A stretch of DNA of 64,000 nucleotides from positions 3,177,459 through 3,241,458 of the forward strand of contig CM072523.1 in assembly GCA_036898135.1 (NCBI GenBank), read 5' to 3'. The position numbers were made by a program, and so were the translations under genes. The notes under the pieces were generated by a model, which saw only the letters and a list, made by a program, of their open reading frames with translations, made no database searches and was not told the origin of the DNA. Shown one piece after another: positions 21,454 through 33,113 of this stretch. Source of the DNA: Oncomelania hupensis (Eukaryota > Mollusca > Gastropoda > Littorinimorpha > Pomatiopsidae). Numbering within the stretch: the stretch's first letter is position 1; each line of letters begins with the position of its first letter.

Positions 21454-21540
<87 letters not shown>
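21412..21540. repeat. (GAT)n/(GAC)n trinucleotide tract
   Basis: Mixed GAT/GAC at the left turns into a pure GAT run at 21456-21538. A CTT/CGT tract lies nearby at 21240-21300. Confidence 0.95.
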
Positions 21541-22559
21541 ATAGTGAAGGAGAAGTAAGATGAAGAAGAAGCAGAAAGAGATTAATAGGAATATAACGAG
21601 GCGAAAGACGAGCTGGATAAAATATAAAGAGAGAAAAGAAACACCTTCGTGTCTGCATAGCGTGACCTACTCACAGAGCTGTTTTATGTATAGTGTGATC
21701 TGGGGAGAAACCTAACAGTATTGAGTTACGACTACCGATATATTATTGTCTCACTACTGTCAGCTTCACCACATAGTCTGTGGCTTCACACAGCGGTAAA
21801 ATCCGAGTCAAGGGTTCATTCCAGCCATACGTCTTGGGCTTGCCGGGCAGGTTTTAAAAGGTCCCAAGTCAAAGGCTTTGTTTAGTAATAATTTTAGGCT
21901 AGTAGCTTATTGATACAATTAGTCCTTGCAGTAGAAAATGAAACAAAAGAGGAAGAAAGAAGGAGGAGGAGAAGAAGAAGACAGACAGACCAAGAAAGCA
22001 AGAAGACAAACAGACCAAGAAAGCAAGATGAAGACGGGCATGAGAATCCTGTAGAGTGGGTAAGGATGTTGCGGGAATAAAGAGAGACAGAGGGGAATGG
22101 GGGGAGAATGGGAGGGTGTTTTAGTTTTAGACATAAGAAAATCCATGAGCTCAAAGACTAATGCATGTTGTTTTCTCAAGTAGTTTCGCTTCCACAATTA
22201 GTTGAGGAGCTGACAATGTGCTGCTGTACTTGTTTCTCACGGACACTTTTTCTTCTTCTTCTTCTTCTTGTGTTCTCTCCATCCCTCCCCTCCATCTCTC
22301 TCATCCGGCCTCTACACATAACCTAATGTTTGGTTCAAACCCATCGCGGAATGACGTTTTGTATGTTATGATGAAGCGAGGCCTTGCTGCGACGTCTGTT
22401 TGATCTCTTATGGTATTGTTTACACTGGAACGGCCAACATTCACTTATGCTTGTGGTTTTATTATTTATTGCTATATCTATACAGTACACCTGCCTGCAC
22501 CCGTTTCTGTATGTCAGTCTGTCTCTGTCAATCTCTTCTGTCTTTCTGTCTGTCTCTCC

Positions 22560-22560
<1 letters not shown>
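21541..22560. other. No recognised gene
   Basis: Ordinary and GA-rich sequence. A weak tRNA-like B box (GGGTTCATTCC) at about 21809 may mark an old SINE head, but no complementary A box could be supported. Confidence 0.4.

Positions 22561-22617
<57 letters not shown>
22561..22617. repeat. (TC)n microsatellite
   Basis: About 27 TC units. Confidence 0.95.
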
Positions 22618-22621
<4 letters not shown>

Positions 22622-23226
22622 GTCTTCCCCTTCTCTCTCCCTGCATTTGTTCTATCGATTCAGTTCTTTAATTTCATGTCTGTTCATAGCAATGAGATAG
22701 TACTGTAACGCGGGTAGTGGATAGGATTTTTCAATTATTTTCCAAGGGGCGTTAACGTGTGAGAGATAAACTAACTAAAATAATGTACTGTATGTCCGGG
22801 GATTAGGCCATGAACAGTTATAAGTAATAGAGCACACAACACAGAACAGAGCTCAACTGCCATCTGAAGACACTAACATTTAAACAAAGAAACATTTACA
22901 ACAATTCAAGTCCATAACTTGTTCATTTTAACTATTTGTTACTAATATCTCAAACAGTTCTGTTACTTCACTTCTAATACTAACTGAAGTCGACAATTGC
23001 TTAGCTCAACATTTTTGTGACAATTCAATCAATATTTCGTTTATTGTCTATTCACACATTCCGGTGATATTAGACATAATAATATTAGACATTTTTGTGA
23101 CCGACAGCCAAAGGTTACAATACTCCCCTTTCTTTTTTTCTTTTTATTTCGTATTTCTATTCGTCGTCTTTCTCATCACCTCCATCCTCGCTAGTTTCAT
23201 AGTAAAAAATCTCCCGTATTGTCCCA

Positions 23227-23228
<2 letters not shown>
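22618..23228. other. No recognised feature
   Basis: AT-rich sequence. I see no gene or repeat. Confidence 0.45.
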
Positions 23229-23257
<29 letters not shown>

Positions 23258-23710
23258 CTTCTTCTTCTTCTTCTTCTTCTTCTTCTTCTTCTTCTTCTTC
23301 TTCTTCTTCTTCTTCTTCTTCGTCTTCTGCTTCTTCTACTTCTTCTTCTTGTTCTTGTTCTTCTGCTTGTTCTTCTTCTTGTTCTTGTTCTTCTGCTTGT
23401 TGTTCTTGTTCTTGTTCTTGTTCTTCTTGTTCTTGTTCTTCTTGTTCTTGTTTTTCTTCTTGTTCTTGTTCTTCTTCTTCTTGTTCTTCTTGTTCTTGTT
23501 CTTGTTCTTCTTGTTCTTGTTCTTCTTCTTGTTCTTCTTCTTCTTCTTCTTCTTCTTCTTCTTCTTCTTCTTCTTCTTCTTCTTCTTCTTCTTCTTCTTC
23601 TTCTTCTTCTTCTTCTTCTTCTTCTTCATCCTCCTCCTCCTCTTCATCACCTTCTTCTTCCTCCTCCTCCTCTTCCTCACCTTCTTCTTCCTCCTCCTCC
23701 TCTTGGTCAT
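23229..23710. repeat. (TTC)n and TTCTTG compound repeat
   Basis: Two pure TTC blocks (23229-23322, 23535-23625) flank a TTCTTG hexamer-rich centre and end in CTC-rich degenerate units. The Phe/Leu/Glu/Lys homopolymer-like frames (up to 245 codons) are artefacts. Confidence 0.95.
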
Positions 23711-24202
23711 CCCCATCTGCATCCTCAGTGCTTACAAAGTGAGAATCGCCCATGGCTCATCATTGTCACTGGTCCAGGTTCGCCGTCGTTCCAAGCTTTA
23801 GAGGCAGATGTTAGGACCCACAAAACTGGGAGCATAATAGTGCGGAAGTTGTCCTTGTTTACCGGCTGTTGAACTTGTCCTGGCATGACTTGGTGTTGAC
23901 CCCAGCTCGCTTAAGTCTCACGTCTTCAAATACAAACATCACATTTTGAATGATAGAGGGAGAGAGATCAATGACAGTGTCGTGAATTGCTTTAAGATTC
24001 AAGATTCAATCCTATTTCTTGCCCCTTTTGAGGTGTGGAGGATACTAAAATATAAGCATAACAATCATAATTCAGTTAAAATCTTAAAGAAACAAACCAA
24101 CATTACTAACATTCAAACTTTAACATTAAAAACTATCCCCGTTCTTCTGACGAATGAAGAATGTGTAAGGATCGGGTGAAGAAAAACAATTTCCGGGAAT
24201 TG
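23711..24202. other. No recognised feature
   Basis: Ordinary sequence with short frames only. Confidence 0.45.
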
Positions 24203-24405
24203 TTCAACGGGTGTGTACCTGACTTTCTCTGTTCAACGGGTGTGTACCTGACTTTCTCTGTTCAACGGGTGTGTACCTGACTTTCTCTGTTCAACGGGTG
24301 TGTACCTGACTTTCTCTGTTCAACGGGTGTGTACCTGACTTTCTCTGTTCAACGGGTGTGTACCTGACTTTCTCTGTTCAACGGGTGTGTACCTGACTTT
24401 CTCTG
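24203..24405. repeat. 29-bp tandem repeat, exactly 7 identical copies
   Basis: Unit begins TTCAACGGGTGTGTACCTGA and ends CTTTCTCTG. All seven copies appear identical and are contiguous without spacers, so the array is young and is not a CRISPR. Confidence 0.97.
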
Positions 24406-24488
24406 TTCAGTCATTAGGGTAGCTTCCACCGCTGCAGCTGCTTCCGGGGGTGGAGTGAGTGGAGGAATGTCGGAAACAATGATGTTTT

Positions 24489-24585
24489 GAGGGAGAGAGA
24501 GAGAGGGAGAGAGAGAGGGAGAGAGAGAGGGAGAGAGAGAGGGAGAGAGAGAGGGAGATAGAGAGAGGGAGAGAGAGGGGGTGGA
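24489..24585. repeat. GA-rich array with GGGA periodicity
   Basis: Units of GAGAGAGAGAGG and GAGAGAGAGG lengths repeat with a regular GGG break. Confidence 0.9.
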
Positions 24586-24704
24586 TGGGTGGGTGGAAGA
24601 GAAAACGTATGTGAGTGCTAGTGCCTGAGTGGAGGGGGTGGGTCCGTGCATTGGTAGTAGAGCGAGACGGGGAGGAGAGATGGAGAGTTGGTTAATCAGT
24701 GTTT

Positions 24705-25256
24705 ATAGGGTCCAGCGGACTGCAAAGAGCCCAATCAGGACCACAGCTTGATCCGTATAAAAGATCTGCTGAAACAACCCTAATGGTGACATTGTCTGAT
24801 TGAAGGCACTCCACCAGCCGGTCACTTTACAATAGAAGCATCCCATTCAGGAAACGCTGAGGCTATACTCTTAAGTTATCGAACCCCCGTTTACAAAAAC
24901 AAAATAGAATATAAACACCGTTATAAAACATTAACTAAACACGTAAGCTTACATATGAATGCCTTCATTGCTAAATAATAATATCATAGACAGCCCAAGT
25001 GACCATTTGCCACAAAGCGTCCAATATCCTCAAGCTGACCCAACAGACCCCATACACAAATGATAAGTTTTGAAAGTTTTCACGAAAAAATGTCGGCGAC
25101 TGGTCTAGCGAAGAAGAAGACGGTATAGTAGGTTGATAGAACAGAGCAGGAATGACAAAGAACAAAGGAGAGAGACGGCGACAGAGGGAATTTAAAGCAC
25201 TACATTTCCAAAAAGTGTCAATACTATTAATGCAGAAAACACCTGCACTCCTGGGG
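24705..25256 (-). mobile_element. Retroposon family R, copy 2 (diverged)
   Basis: Reverse orientation. It contains GGTCCAGCGGACTGCAAAGA at its 3' end and the family's internal landmarks (AACCCCCGTTTACAAAAACA, GATCCGTATAAAAGATCTGC). The head has decayed to CACCTGCACTCCTGGGG in place of the usual G/C inverted repeat. Confidence 0.75.
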
Positions 25257-26016
25257 AAGGAGGGATGATGAGGAGAGGAAGCGAGAGAGACAGACAGACA
25301 GACTTCCACGATATTAAGCAGAAGGGGATTTTGACTAGAATTAAGATATATTGGTATAGTGTGTACGAGTATCATTTGATAAGGTTTAACGTCCTTGAAC
25401 ACCTATAGGAGACTGATACGACTACCACAGTTCGTGAGCCTTAATGTAGGCTACAGGATTGTGCTTAGTCCCCAGAGACGATCTTTGATTGGGTGGGAGG
25501 GGGGGGGGGGTCGGGAAGGAGAGGGGAGTCGGGATAGCTGGCACCAAACGGTTCGTGACTGCCTGCATGTGCTATGCATGCGTGTGCTGCTACCGCTGCT
25601 TGTGGACTTATAAACACTGACAGTGAAACACAGGCAGGAGCAAAGGAAAGAAGGATTGAAGGCTAAAGAAGATAAATTGCCCAATGTATGAACGAACAAA
25701 GAAATACGACAGAAAACTTAAAGCTGAAATAAGTCGTAAGATATTTATTAACATTTATAAAAGATATAACGACAAAATTAAATGTAAAAAATAATTAACG
25801 AATATTATTAATCGAAATAAGGAATACGGAACTAAAGTTGGAAATAAGTAATAGAAAACATCAGTTAAGGCACATTCTCGTAGAAACAAATAAAAAGACT
25901 ATCCGTTTATCTATACTTCTGGCCTGCAGATCACAGACCAATGCTACAACGATTTATTGCATGAACAGAGAGACGATTACAACTATGTCTATAGGTAGAA
26001 CGGGCGTATGTATCAA

Positions 26017-26018
<2 letters not shown>
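25257..26018. other. No recognised feature
   Basis: A G run at about 25497-25510. The rest is ordinary AT-rich sequence. Confidence 0.45.
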
Positions 26019-26059
<41 letters not shown>

Positions 26060-26095
26060 CAGAGACAGACAGACAGAGACAGACAGAGACAGAGA
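26019..26095. repeat. (GA)n followed by CAGA-type repeat
   Basis: About 18 GA units grade into ACAGAGACAGACAG tetramer-like repeats. Confidence 0.9.
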
Positions 26096-26494
26096 AGGGG
26101 CAGAAATACACACGATGTAATAAAGCGTATAATTTGAAGAAAAATGACAGAACAAAGAATTTATGAAACAAATGGTAGCGTTGCCTTCACGTATTTGACT
26201 TATTTTGGCTTTAAACTCCTGACAATGAATTTGGCAAAATCCATGCATTGACAAAATGTTTTGTGTGCTAAGTTTGGTCTTTCAACTTCACAATTTAATT
26301 CGCTGTTCATTCCAGCAAATCATTAGTAGCAATCAAAGAATATTACGTACATTATCCATATGAAATCAATAATTGGTGGAGGTCGCTGCATTGTGTTCAT
26401 ACTCTATGTCATTGCCAGAGCCGGCATAACGGACAACGATTGAACTTTTGATACTCTGAATGACTACTGCAAGAAATGAGGTGACATCTGATAC
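26096..26494. other. No recognised feature
   Basis: AT-rich ordinary sequence. Confidence 0.45.
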
Positions 26495-27375
26495 TGCAGG
26501 CGTGGGGCCGCCATCTGGCGCTTTCCTGTGTGATAAACCAGGCTGGACATCAAGCGGACGCTACCACCACATTCATTTTGTATTAAAGTGGACAAAGAGT
26601 GATTTTTCTCTCTGGGGTAAACCAGTTTGGACATACATTGGACATCACCAGCAAATTCATTTAAGGAGAAAAATGGCCAAAGAATGGACAAAGCGATCTT
26701 CCCCCCCCCCTCCACTTTCTTTGTGGGGATGATCCAGCTTGGACATCAACTGAACATTAGCACGAAATGTTATCTCCGTGAAATCTGGACAAATGATGTG
26801 AACCGATAATGTGAAATGATGATGTGTCTTTTTTCCCTTGTGGTTAAATCTGGACTTGGCACCGATACATTGTTCTGTACACGTTGGTCAGAGAGATGGA
26901 CGACGAGTTGTCAAGAGTGAGATAATAAAGTTCTCTTGTATCTTGATAATTCCTTCCCATGTGGGGTCCAGTAGCTGACACTACTATCAGCGCATTTCTG
27001 CATACAGTGGACAGAGGGACGGACAACAATATTTTGTCGTTTTCTCCGTGTGGCATAAACTGGGTTGGATACCCAGGCTTTTTCTGTACAGGCTGGACAG
27101 GGAAGGTTGGTCACGGGGTGTATCTCTGTAGACGAGGGGTGGACATGTTTTTATTTGTGTGTGTGGGGTGGGTGGGGAATAAACGAGTCTGGACACGCAG
27201 TGAACACAAGACTTGAAAAAAATCTTTCTTTGGTCTTCTGAGTTGGACTGGAAAGCGGAGAGAAGGACAGGAAATGCATTACTGTAGAAACTGGACAAGC
27301 AGTGGACAACGTTTTCTCCCATTTCCATTTGAGGTCAGTTAGGCTAGTCAAAGTGGACACTACTACGAAATCTTA
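26495..27375. repeat. Degenerate long-period tandem array (about 110 bp)
   Basis: At intervals of roughly 95-125 bp the sequence returns to a phrase like TCTNTGTGGGGTAAACCAGT, then TTGGACAT, CATTGGACA and TGGACAAA. At least seven degenerate units are visible (about 26525, 26609, 26710, 26830, 26950, 27040, 27150). Short frames within it (83-113 codons) are not conserved between units, so I read it as an old satellite. Confidence 0.55.
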
Positions 27376-27730
27376 TCTTTACCAATTGGGCAATTAAAAA
27401 TGTGGAAAATGATATCTCTGTTCCTCTTTCCCTTTCGAACAGGTGGTCGCTATCATAAAGTCAATCTTAGACAACAGAGGAGGTTCAGATGAGTGATGAT
27501 ATGTCTCTTCATGAATATTTGATATTTTGGTTGACATTGACGTTGATGCAGGCAGAAAAAGAAAGGGAGGGTTCCAAACTACTGATTGATGCGTTTGCTT
27601 TGTGTGTAGTGATAATGTCGTTGAAACGAAGGGTATGCACGCGCATGGTCATTGGTCTTGGAAGGTAGAGGTACTTTAAGAAATGGATTAACAGATGAGA
27701 ATTATGTGTGGACGCTGCTAATGTGTCACA
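27376..27730. other. No recognised feature
   Basis: Ordinary sequence. Confidence 0.45.
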
Positions 27731-27893
27731 TAGCCTCCCAGCCGGTGTACGCCATGTGACATCCTACAACTCTTTTAAGAAAAAGTTGAAGATTTACCTT
27801 TTTACTGCCACATACAGCTGAACCGCTTTTTTAAAATTGCTGCTATATTTGTGCGTGTGCGAGGGAAAGCGCCTTATAAATAAATAATAATAA
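27731..27893 (+). mobile_element. 3' end of a CR1/L2-type LINE (ORF2 C-terminus and tail)
   Basis: The plus strand encodes LPAGVRHVTSYNSFKKKLKI followed by YLF and a stop a few codons on. That is the conserved C-terminal phrase of LINE ORF2 proteins of the CR1/L2/RTE type (WNSLP..VR...S...FK.KLK.YLF). It is followed by GCGCCTTATAAATAAATAAT, a typical tail. The upstream WNS is mutated. This is a 5'-truncated relic. Confidence 0.65.
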
Positions 27894-28183
27894 CAGTGAG
27901 CGGAATCGTTGGGTTTTTTAAAATTCCTTGTCCGTTTGTTTTATATTGTGCTGGCGAAATGCCTGGAGCTTTTGTCTGGTCAGTCCCACGTTAATGACAC
28001 CCCTCTTAACAAAGCCTTGACCATGGCCTGAGACCATAGCCTGAGATGATTTCTGCCACGGGTGGACAATTAATGGTAGCCGGCTGGGTGGACGTAGAGT
28101 GGGCATTTTTTAGGTAGCCAGCGGCTCAATGAGCGATTCGTAGTGCAGACGACAACTATGGCCCAGTAAAGATGTTGGTTTTA

Positions 28184-28184
28184 C

Positions 28185-28281
<97 letters not shown>

Positions 28282-28705
28282 GAGGATTTTTATAGCGCAC
28301 TTATCTGGCCGTACTTTACCAGACTCTAGGCGCTGGCCGATACAGGATCTAACTCAAACCTCCCGAGACGCCCACCCGCAGCCTTTGAGCGCATCGTCTG
28401 ACGCCCGGACAACTGAGCAATATCCTGGCCAGCCAGTAATGGGGGAGAAGGATCAAATGCATGCTGGGTGTGTTCTTGTTACCGGCACTTGCCCGTCTAG
28501 GACATGAGCGTCAGGGTCTTTAAAGTCCGTTATGATGGAATGTATGCGACACACAGACTGGACCTCGGTTTATACTCTCATCAGAAGGAGTAGGAAACGG
28601 GAGTAAAGTGTCTTTCCCAGGGACACAACACAATGGCCCGGACAGGGCTCGAACCCGGGACCTTCGGATCCGCAAACCAAAGCACTACCATTAGACCACT
28701 GTGCC
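28184..28705 (-). mobile_element. SINE family 1, complete copy with (ATT)n tail
   Basis: On the minus strand it starts at 28705 with a tRNA-like head: A box TGGTCTAATGGTAG and B box GGTTCGAGCCC, the internal RNA polymerase III promoter. The body carries GATGAGAGTATAAACCGAGG, ACTTTAAAGACCCTGACGCT and GGCCAGCGCC, ending TAGTGCGCTATAAAAATCCTC. It then runs into about 33 AAT/ATT units (28184-28281) forming the 3' tail. It is the reference for fragments at 1119, 2726, 2994, 3586, 31589, 36376, 41020 and 55586. Confidence 0.85.
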
Positions 28706-28993
28706 TTTTATAGCGTAGGGTCCGGCTAGCTGGCTTCACATTAAGACCAATGGAACATGGTCCAAAGCTGGGTGCACAGTTTGGGTGGATTTAGGGGTAG
28801 GCGGGTGGTCGGTCATCAGGGGCGTATACTGAAGCACCGTCTGTCCCGTGTGGGATGGACAGGGAGGACAAAGGCTGGCTTAGCTGACTGACCACTAGAT
28901 GCATGTGGCAGTTGCCACAAAATATTTCTATGCTGATGTTTACTTTCCCAACAGATGCACCAGTTCACACCTATTAACATAACAGATATAGTA

Positions 28994-29830
28994 GAGGAGG
29001 AGGAACAGGAAGAGGAAGAACAGGAAGAGGATGATGAACAGGAAGAGGAGGAGGAACTGGAAGAGGAGGAACAGGAAGAGGAGGAGGAACAGGAAGAGGA
29101 GGAGGAACAGGAGGAGGAACAGGAAGAGGAGGAGGAACAGGAGGAGGAACAGGAAGAGGAGGAGGAACAGGAGGAGGAACAGGAAGAGGAGGAGGAACAG
29201 GAAGAGGAGGAGGAACAGGAAGAGGAGGAAGAACAGGAGGAGGAACAGGAAGAGGAGGAAGAACAGGAGGAGGAACAGGAAGAGGAGGAGGAACAGGAGG
29301 AGGAACAGGAAGAGGAGGAGGAACAGGAGGAGGAACAGGAAGAGGAGGAGGAACAGGAAGAGGAGGAGGAACAGGAAGAGGAGGAGGAACAGGAAGAGGA
29401 GGAAGAGGAAGAACAGGAAGAGGATGATGAACAGGAAGAGGAGAACAAGAAGAGGAGGAACAGGAAGAGGATGATGAACAGGAAGAGGAGAACAAGAAGA
29501 GGAGGAACAGGAAGAGGATGATGAACAGGAAGAGGAAGAGGAACTGGAAGAGGAGGAACAGGAAGAGGAGGAACAGGAAGAGGAGGAACAGGAAGAGGAT
29601 GATGAACAGGAAGAGGAAGAGGAACTGGAAGAGGAGGAACAGGAAGAGGAGGAGGAAGTGGAAGAGGAGGAACAGGAAGAGGAGGAGGAACAGGAAGAGG
29701 AGGAGGAAGTGGAAGAGGAGGAACAGGAAGAGGAGGAGGAACAGGAAGAGGAGGAGGAACTGGAAGAGGAGGAACAGGAAGAGGAGGAGGAAGTGGAAGA
29801 GGAGGAGGAAGATGAAGAAGAAGAAGTGGT
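28994..29830. repeat. GGA/GAA/ACA compound minisatellite
   Basis: An 840-bp purine-rich array of GGAACAGGAAGAGGAGGA-type units with higher-order blocks, for example two ~60-bp repeats at 29420-29520 containing GAGGATGATGAACAGG. The Glu/Gln-rich and Pro/Leu/Val-rich frames (up to 345 codons) on both strands come from the array. Confidence 0.95.
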
Positions 29831-29944
29831 GGTGACTGCGTACTTACGTTCACTGAGCATGTCTTTTTATTATGGAATTATGCGTTATTGGACATCGTAT
29901 TTGTATTGAGTTTGTATCATTAAATGAGAACCGGACTCCACGCC

Positions 29945-30078
29945 CCCCCCCTCCCCCTCCCTCTCTCTTTCTCTCTCTCTCCATTCTCTGTCTCCCAGCT
30001 CCTCATCAACTCTCTCTCTTGGCTCTTCCAAAATATGTTTCGCCCTCTCGTCCCCTTCCCACCCCATCCTCTCAACCC

Positions 30079-30125
<47 letters not shown>

Positions 30126-30215
30126 TCTCTCCCTCCCTCCCTCTCATTCTCTTTCTCTCCCTCCGTCCCTCTCATTCTCTCTCCCTCTCTCTCTCTCCAT
30201 CCTCGGTCTCCCAGT
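29945..30215. repeat. TC-rich low-complexity sequence
   Basis: (TC)n blocks with CCCTCCCT interruptions. CTCCCAGYTCCTCATCAAC occurs twice, at about 29993 and 30208, suggesting a local duplication. Confidence 0.85.
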
Positions 30216-30456
30216 TCCTCATCAACACCTCGTCGTCGTCATCAGCTTGGTGGCACGTGCGAAGCGCGAGCCGAGGGCGAGAAGCCTAGCGCCCCCTGCT
30301 GGATCCAAGGGGGAGAAGAATCAGGGTCCTGTGAAACACGATAGCGGCCCTTTGAGAGGAACACGATTAATGCCCCTGCCACCCTCCAAACTACCCCCTA
30401 CCTCTCTTTCAATATTTTCTATCTCTCTTTGGGTTCCTGTCGTTTCCAGCATGCAC

Positions 30457-30950
<494 letters not shown>

Positions 30951-31100
30951 CTCTCCTCCCTCCCTCTCCCTCATTCACTCTCCCCTCTCTCTCTCACACA
31001 CACTCTCTCGCTTTCTCTCTCTCTCTCACTCCCTCTCTGTCACACACACATGTACGCACACGCGCACACGCACACACACACAGGCGCGCGCACACTGGCA
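30951..31100. repeat. TC/CA mixed microsatellite
   Basis: Alternating CTCTC and CACAC blocks. Confidence 0.9.
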
Positions 31101-31588
31101 TTCCAGGCATGATTTGGGATTGCAGCGGTCAATTCGTGGTCAACTGCAATAATGCTAGCAGAAGCCTGATCACTGTCTGTGATGTTACTGTCCTCAATGA
31201 CCCAAGAAAGGAAGAAGACCTAAGAGCATTTGGCGTGCTTGTTGTCATTCAGCTATGGAGCGTGCCACCAGGAGCGCTCCAAATAATTTGCATGCCCGTG
31301 CGGTTCGTTAGTACGCTTGACCGTTTTCGTCATGAATATACACTAACATCCACACCGAATCCAAGTCAGCATGATTATTACAGAATACAGGGTAGTTACT
31401 GTTGGTTTTCGTACTCAGTTTAGATAAGCATTGACATTGGGTGGTGTACGTCTTTCCAGTGTTGCCACGGCACGTAAACGACCTCGATCATTGTGTCAAA
31501 AGAGCGGCGGATAACCTCAAATAAACAGGCATAAACGTTTACCTTGACCTGAGTGGATGAGCATGTACCAGTTGTCCAGGAAGTTGGC
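31101..31588. other. Ordinary sequence with one 104-codon frame of unknown status
   Basis: A non-repetitive ATG frame on the plus strand (31109-31423) has balanced composition, but no motif I recognise and no clear promoter or splice sites. I leave it uncalled. Confidence 0.3.
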
Positions 31589-31685
31589 CAGTGCCTATGA
31601 TGTGGCAAGTTGGCACCTTGGGCGGAGTGAATTAGATCTTAGGTGTTGAAAATCGCCTTGAGCACTGTTTGAGCTGATAACTGCG
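31589..31685 (+). mobile_element. SINE family 1, 3' fragment
   Basis: GGCAAGTTGGCACCTTGGGC, GAATTAGATCT and CGCCTTGAGC align in order with the terminal part of the family 1 body. Confidence 0.5.
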
Positions 31686-31827
31686 TTGTGTAAGATCCAT
31701 TACACGAGTCCACCATCATGTGGAGTACCACCATCATGTAGTAAAGGTTCAGAATATCATGTTGATATGTCTTGTAAGCTTTTGTCTTGTGGGCTTTACT
31801 TTGTCTTGCGAGCGTACGGTGGTCTGG

Positions 31828-32010
31828 TGTTTTGTTGTTGTTTGTAGATTATAGTCACACGACACTGCTGGACCGATTTATACTGACACCAGCGGGCCAG
31901 TTGTTGGTAAAGGGGAAAATAATATGATCACACGTTGACCAATCCGGGATTCGAACCAGCGACCTTTCGGTTACTAGCAAGACGCTCTTACCAACTGAGC
32001 TACCCGGCCC
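31828..32010 (-). mobile_element. SINE family 3, short tRNA-derived copy
   Basis: Minus-strand head with A box TAGCTCAGTTGG and B box GGTTCGAATCC. The cloverleaf is broken in the anticodon and T stems, so it is not a tRNA gene. The ~100-nt body contains GTGTCAGTATAAATCGGTCC and ends in a CAA-rich tail (ACAAACAACAACAAAACA). It is head-to-head with the SINE at 32011. Confidence 0.75.
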
Positions 32011-32357
32011 CACGGTGCAGTCTCTTTAGACGCCGGCTTCTTATACCGAGGGTCGTGGGTTCGAATCTCGCAGGGGACAAAACTCGTGTGACTGAAATAT
32101 GAGATTGTTCAGGTCAGGGAGGGTTTTCTCCCTGCCTTCAGTAATGCTGTTGGATGCAGTCGAACGAAACGTTTCAAAAATAAAATAGGATTTCCTTTCT
32201 GTCTTCCAACAGCGATCTCCCTGTCTTTACACCACATGTTTGGATGACAGATGTGTGTTTGCTGTGTATGTATGATGAGTGTGTAGCGTGTGACCGTGTA
32301 CAGATCGCCGCGCTTTTGAGGCTGATTGGTTTATTGGGGAAAAGGCGCGTATATAGC

Positions 32358-32440
<83 letters not shown>
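32011..32440 (+). mobile_element. SINE family 2, copy 1, with (GAT)n tail
   Basis: tRNA-like head with B box GGGTTCGAATC (32058-32068). The body ends with CAGATCGCCGCGCTTTTGAG and GCGTATATAGC, then a (GAT)n tail of about 27 units (32358-32440). The same 3' landmark occurs in the second copy at 39580-40229, whose tail is (ATT)n. Confidence 0.75.
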
Positions 32441-32442
<2 letters not shown>

Positions 32443-32706
32443 AACCATATACAGGTTCATAGAAGTGGAAGGCCTGATCTGTGACAGTAATGCAATAAGC
32501 GTGACGTGCATGGTGGCCAATACGATGTGACAGCGCATGCATTACTGACCGCATAAGTCTTAGGGCTGTCATTATCAAAATCTCTGACCTAACGGCATCA
32601 CGGTGATTTTATCCTCTGGCCTCCCTCACTGCCGTATAACACTCGCACGCACGCACGCGTACACACACTCTCTCACACACGCACACGAACACACACACAC
32701 ACACAC
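32441..32706. repeat. Short ordinary sequence and (CA)n
   Basis: CA/CG-rich microsatellite at 32641-32706, the insertion target of the element at 32707. Confidence 0.7.
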
Positions 32707-32937
32707 CAGTGATGGAGAAAGTTTTGAAGCTAGGGGTATTTATACCCTCAACCAAAACATGTGGGGGTTTTCATACCCTCATTGCAAACATAAGGGGGTT
32801 TTTATACCCCCTTTCAGTTTTTTAGGGGTTACACCAACATACGTAATAAACACTTTGCGTGGAAAGTCTTTTCATCAGTTTGAGTTTCTTCATCCGGGCC
32901 CGGTTGCGGCACACCTTTTTCTTCTCTTACCGAGCAC

Positions 32938-33072
32938 TCAAATCCAAATGCTGACAAAAAAAGTTTGTTTTTCTTTTCCTGCATCTTGTTTTAATTTTTT
33001 TGAGCAATTAGTTTTGTCTGCTTTATTTTTCCTTTTCTTCGGCTTCCCCTCAGATCGCTGCTTGTCGGCCAT
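32938..33072 (-). CDS. 44-aa ORF inside the hAT-like element (possible transposase N-terminal remnant)
   Basis: Starts in a good context (AACATGGCC) and reads MADKQRSEGKPKKRKNKADK before a further lysine-rich stretch and a TGA. The basic PKKRKNK segment resembles a nuclear localisation signal, fitting the first residues of a transposase whose catalytic part was deleted. No catalytic or zinc-finger motif is present, so function is not demonstrated. Confidence 0.35.
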   Translation of the reverse strand: MADKQRSEGKPKKRKNKADKTNCSKKLKQDAGKEKQTFFVSIWI

Positions 33073-33094
33073 GTTTAATGTTGAGTTGTTGTCA

Positions 33095-33113
33095 GTCTTA
33101 TATAGCCAATCAA
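33095..33113 (-). promoter_or_regulatory. CCAAT/TATA promoter-like block in the hAT-like element
   Basis: On the minus strand ATTGGCTATATAAG (an inverted CCAAT core fused to a TATA box) lies 26 nt upstream of the 44-aa ORF's ATG. Confidence 0.45.

Noticed and set aside
23064..23872. Phe/Leu-rich and Glu-rich frames over the TTC tract
   Set aside because: Homopolymer-like translation of a trinucleotide repeat in every frame.
24203..24405. CRISPR-like array
   Set aside because: Units are directly contiguous with no spacers, and the genome is eukaryotic.
28636..28705. tRNA gene at the SINE family 1 head
   Set aside because: It continues into the SINE body and lacks a proper acceptor stem.
28816..29860. 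Pro/Leu/Val-rich and Ser/Cys-rich frames (345 and 306 codons)
   Set aside because: Pure products of the GGA/GAA/ACA array; overlapping frames on both strands are equally open.
31109..31423. 104-codon non-repetitive frame
   Set aside because: No motif, no supporting splice or promoter signal; length is within chance for a 64-kb window.
31947..32010. tRNA gene with good A and B boxes
   Set aside because: Anticodon and T stems do not pair and the sequence continues into a SINE body with a CAA-rich tail.
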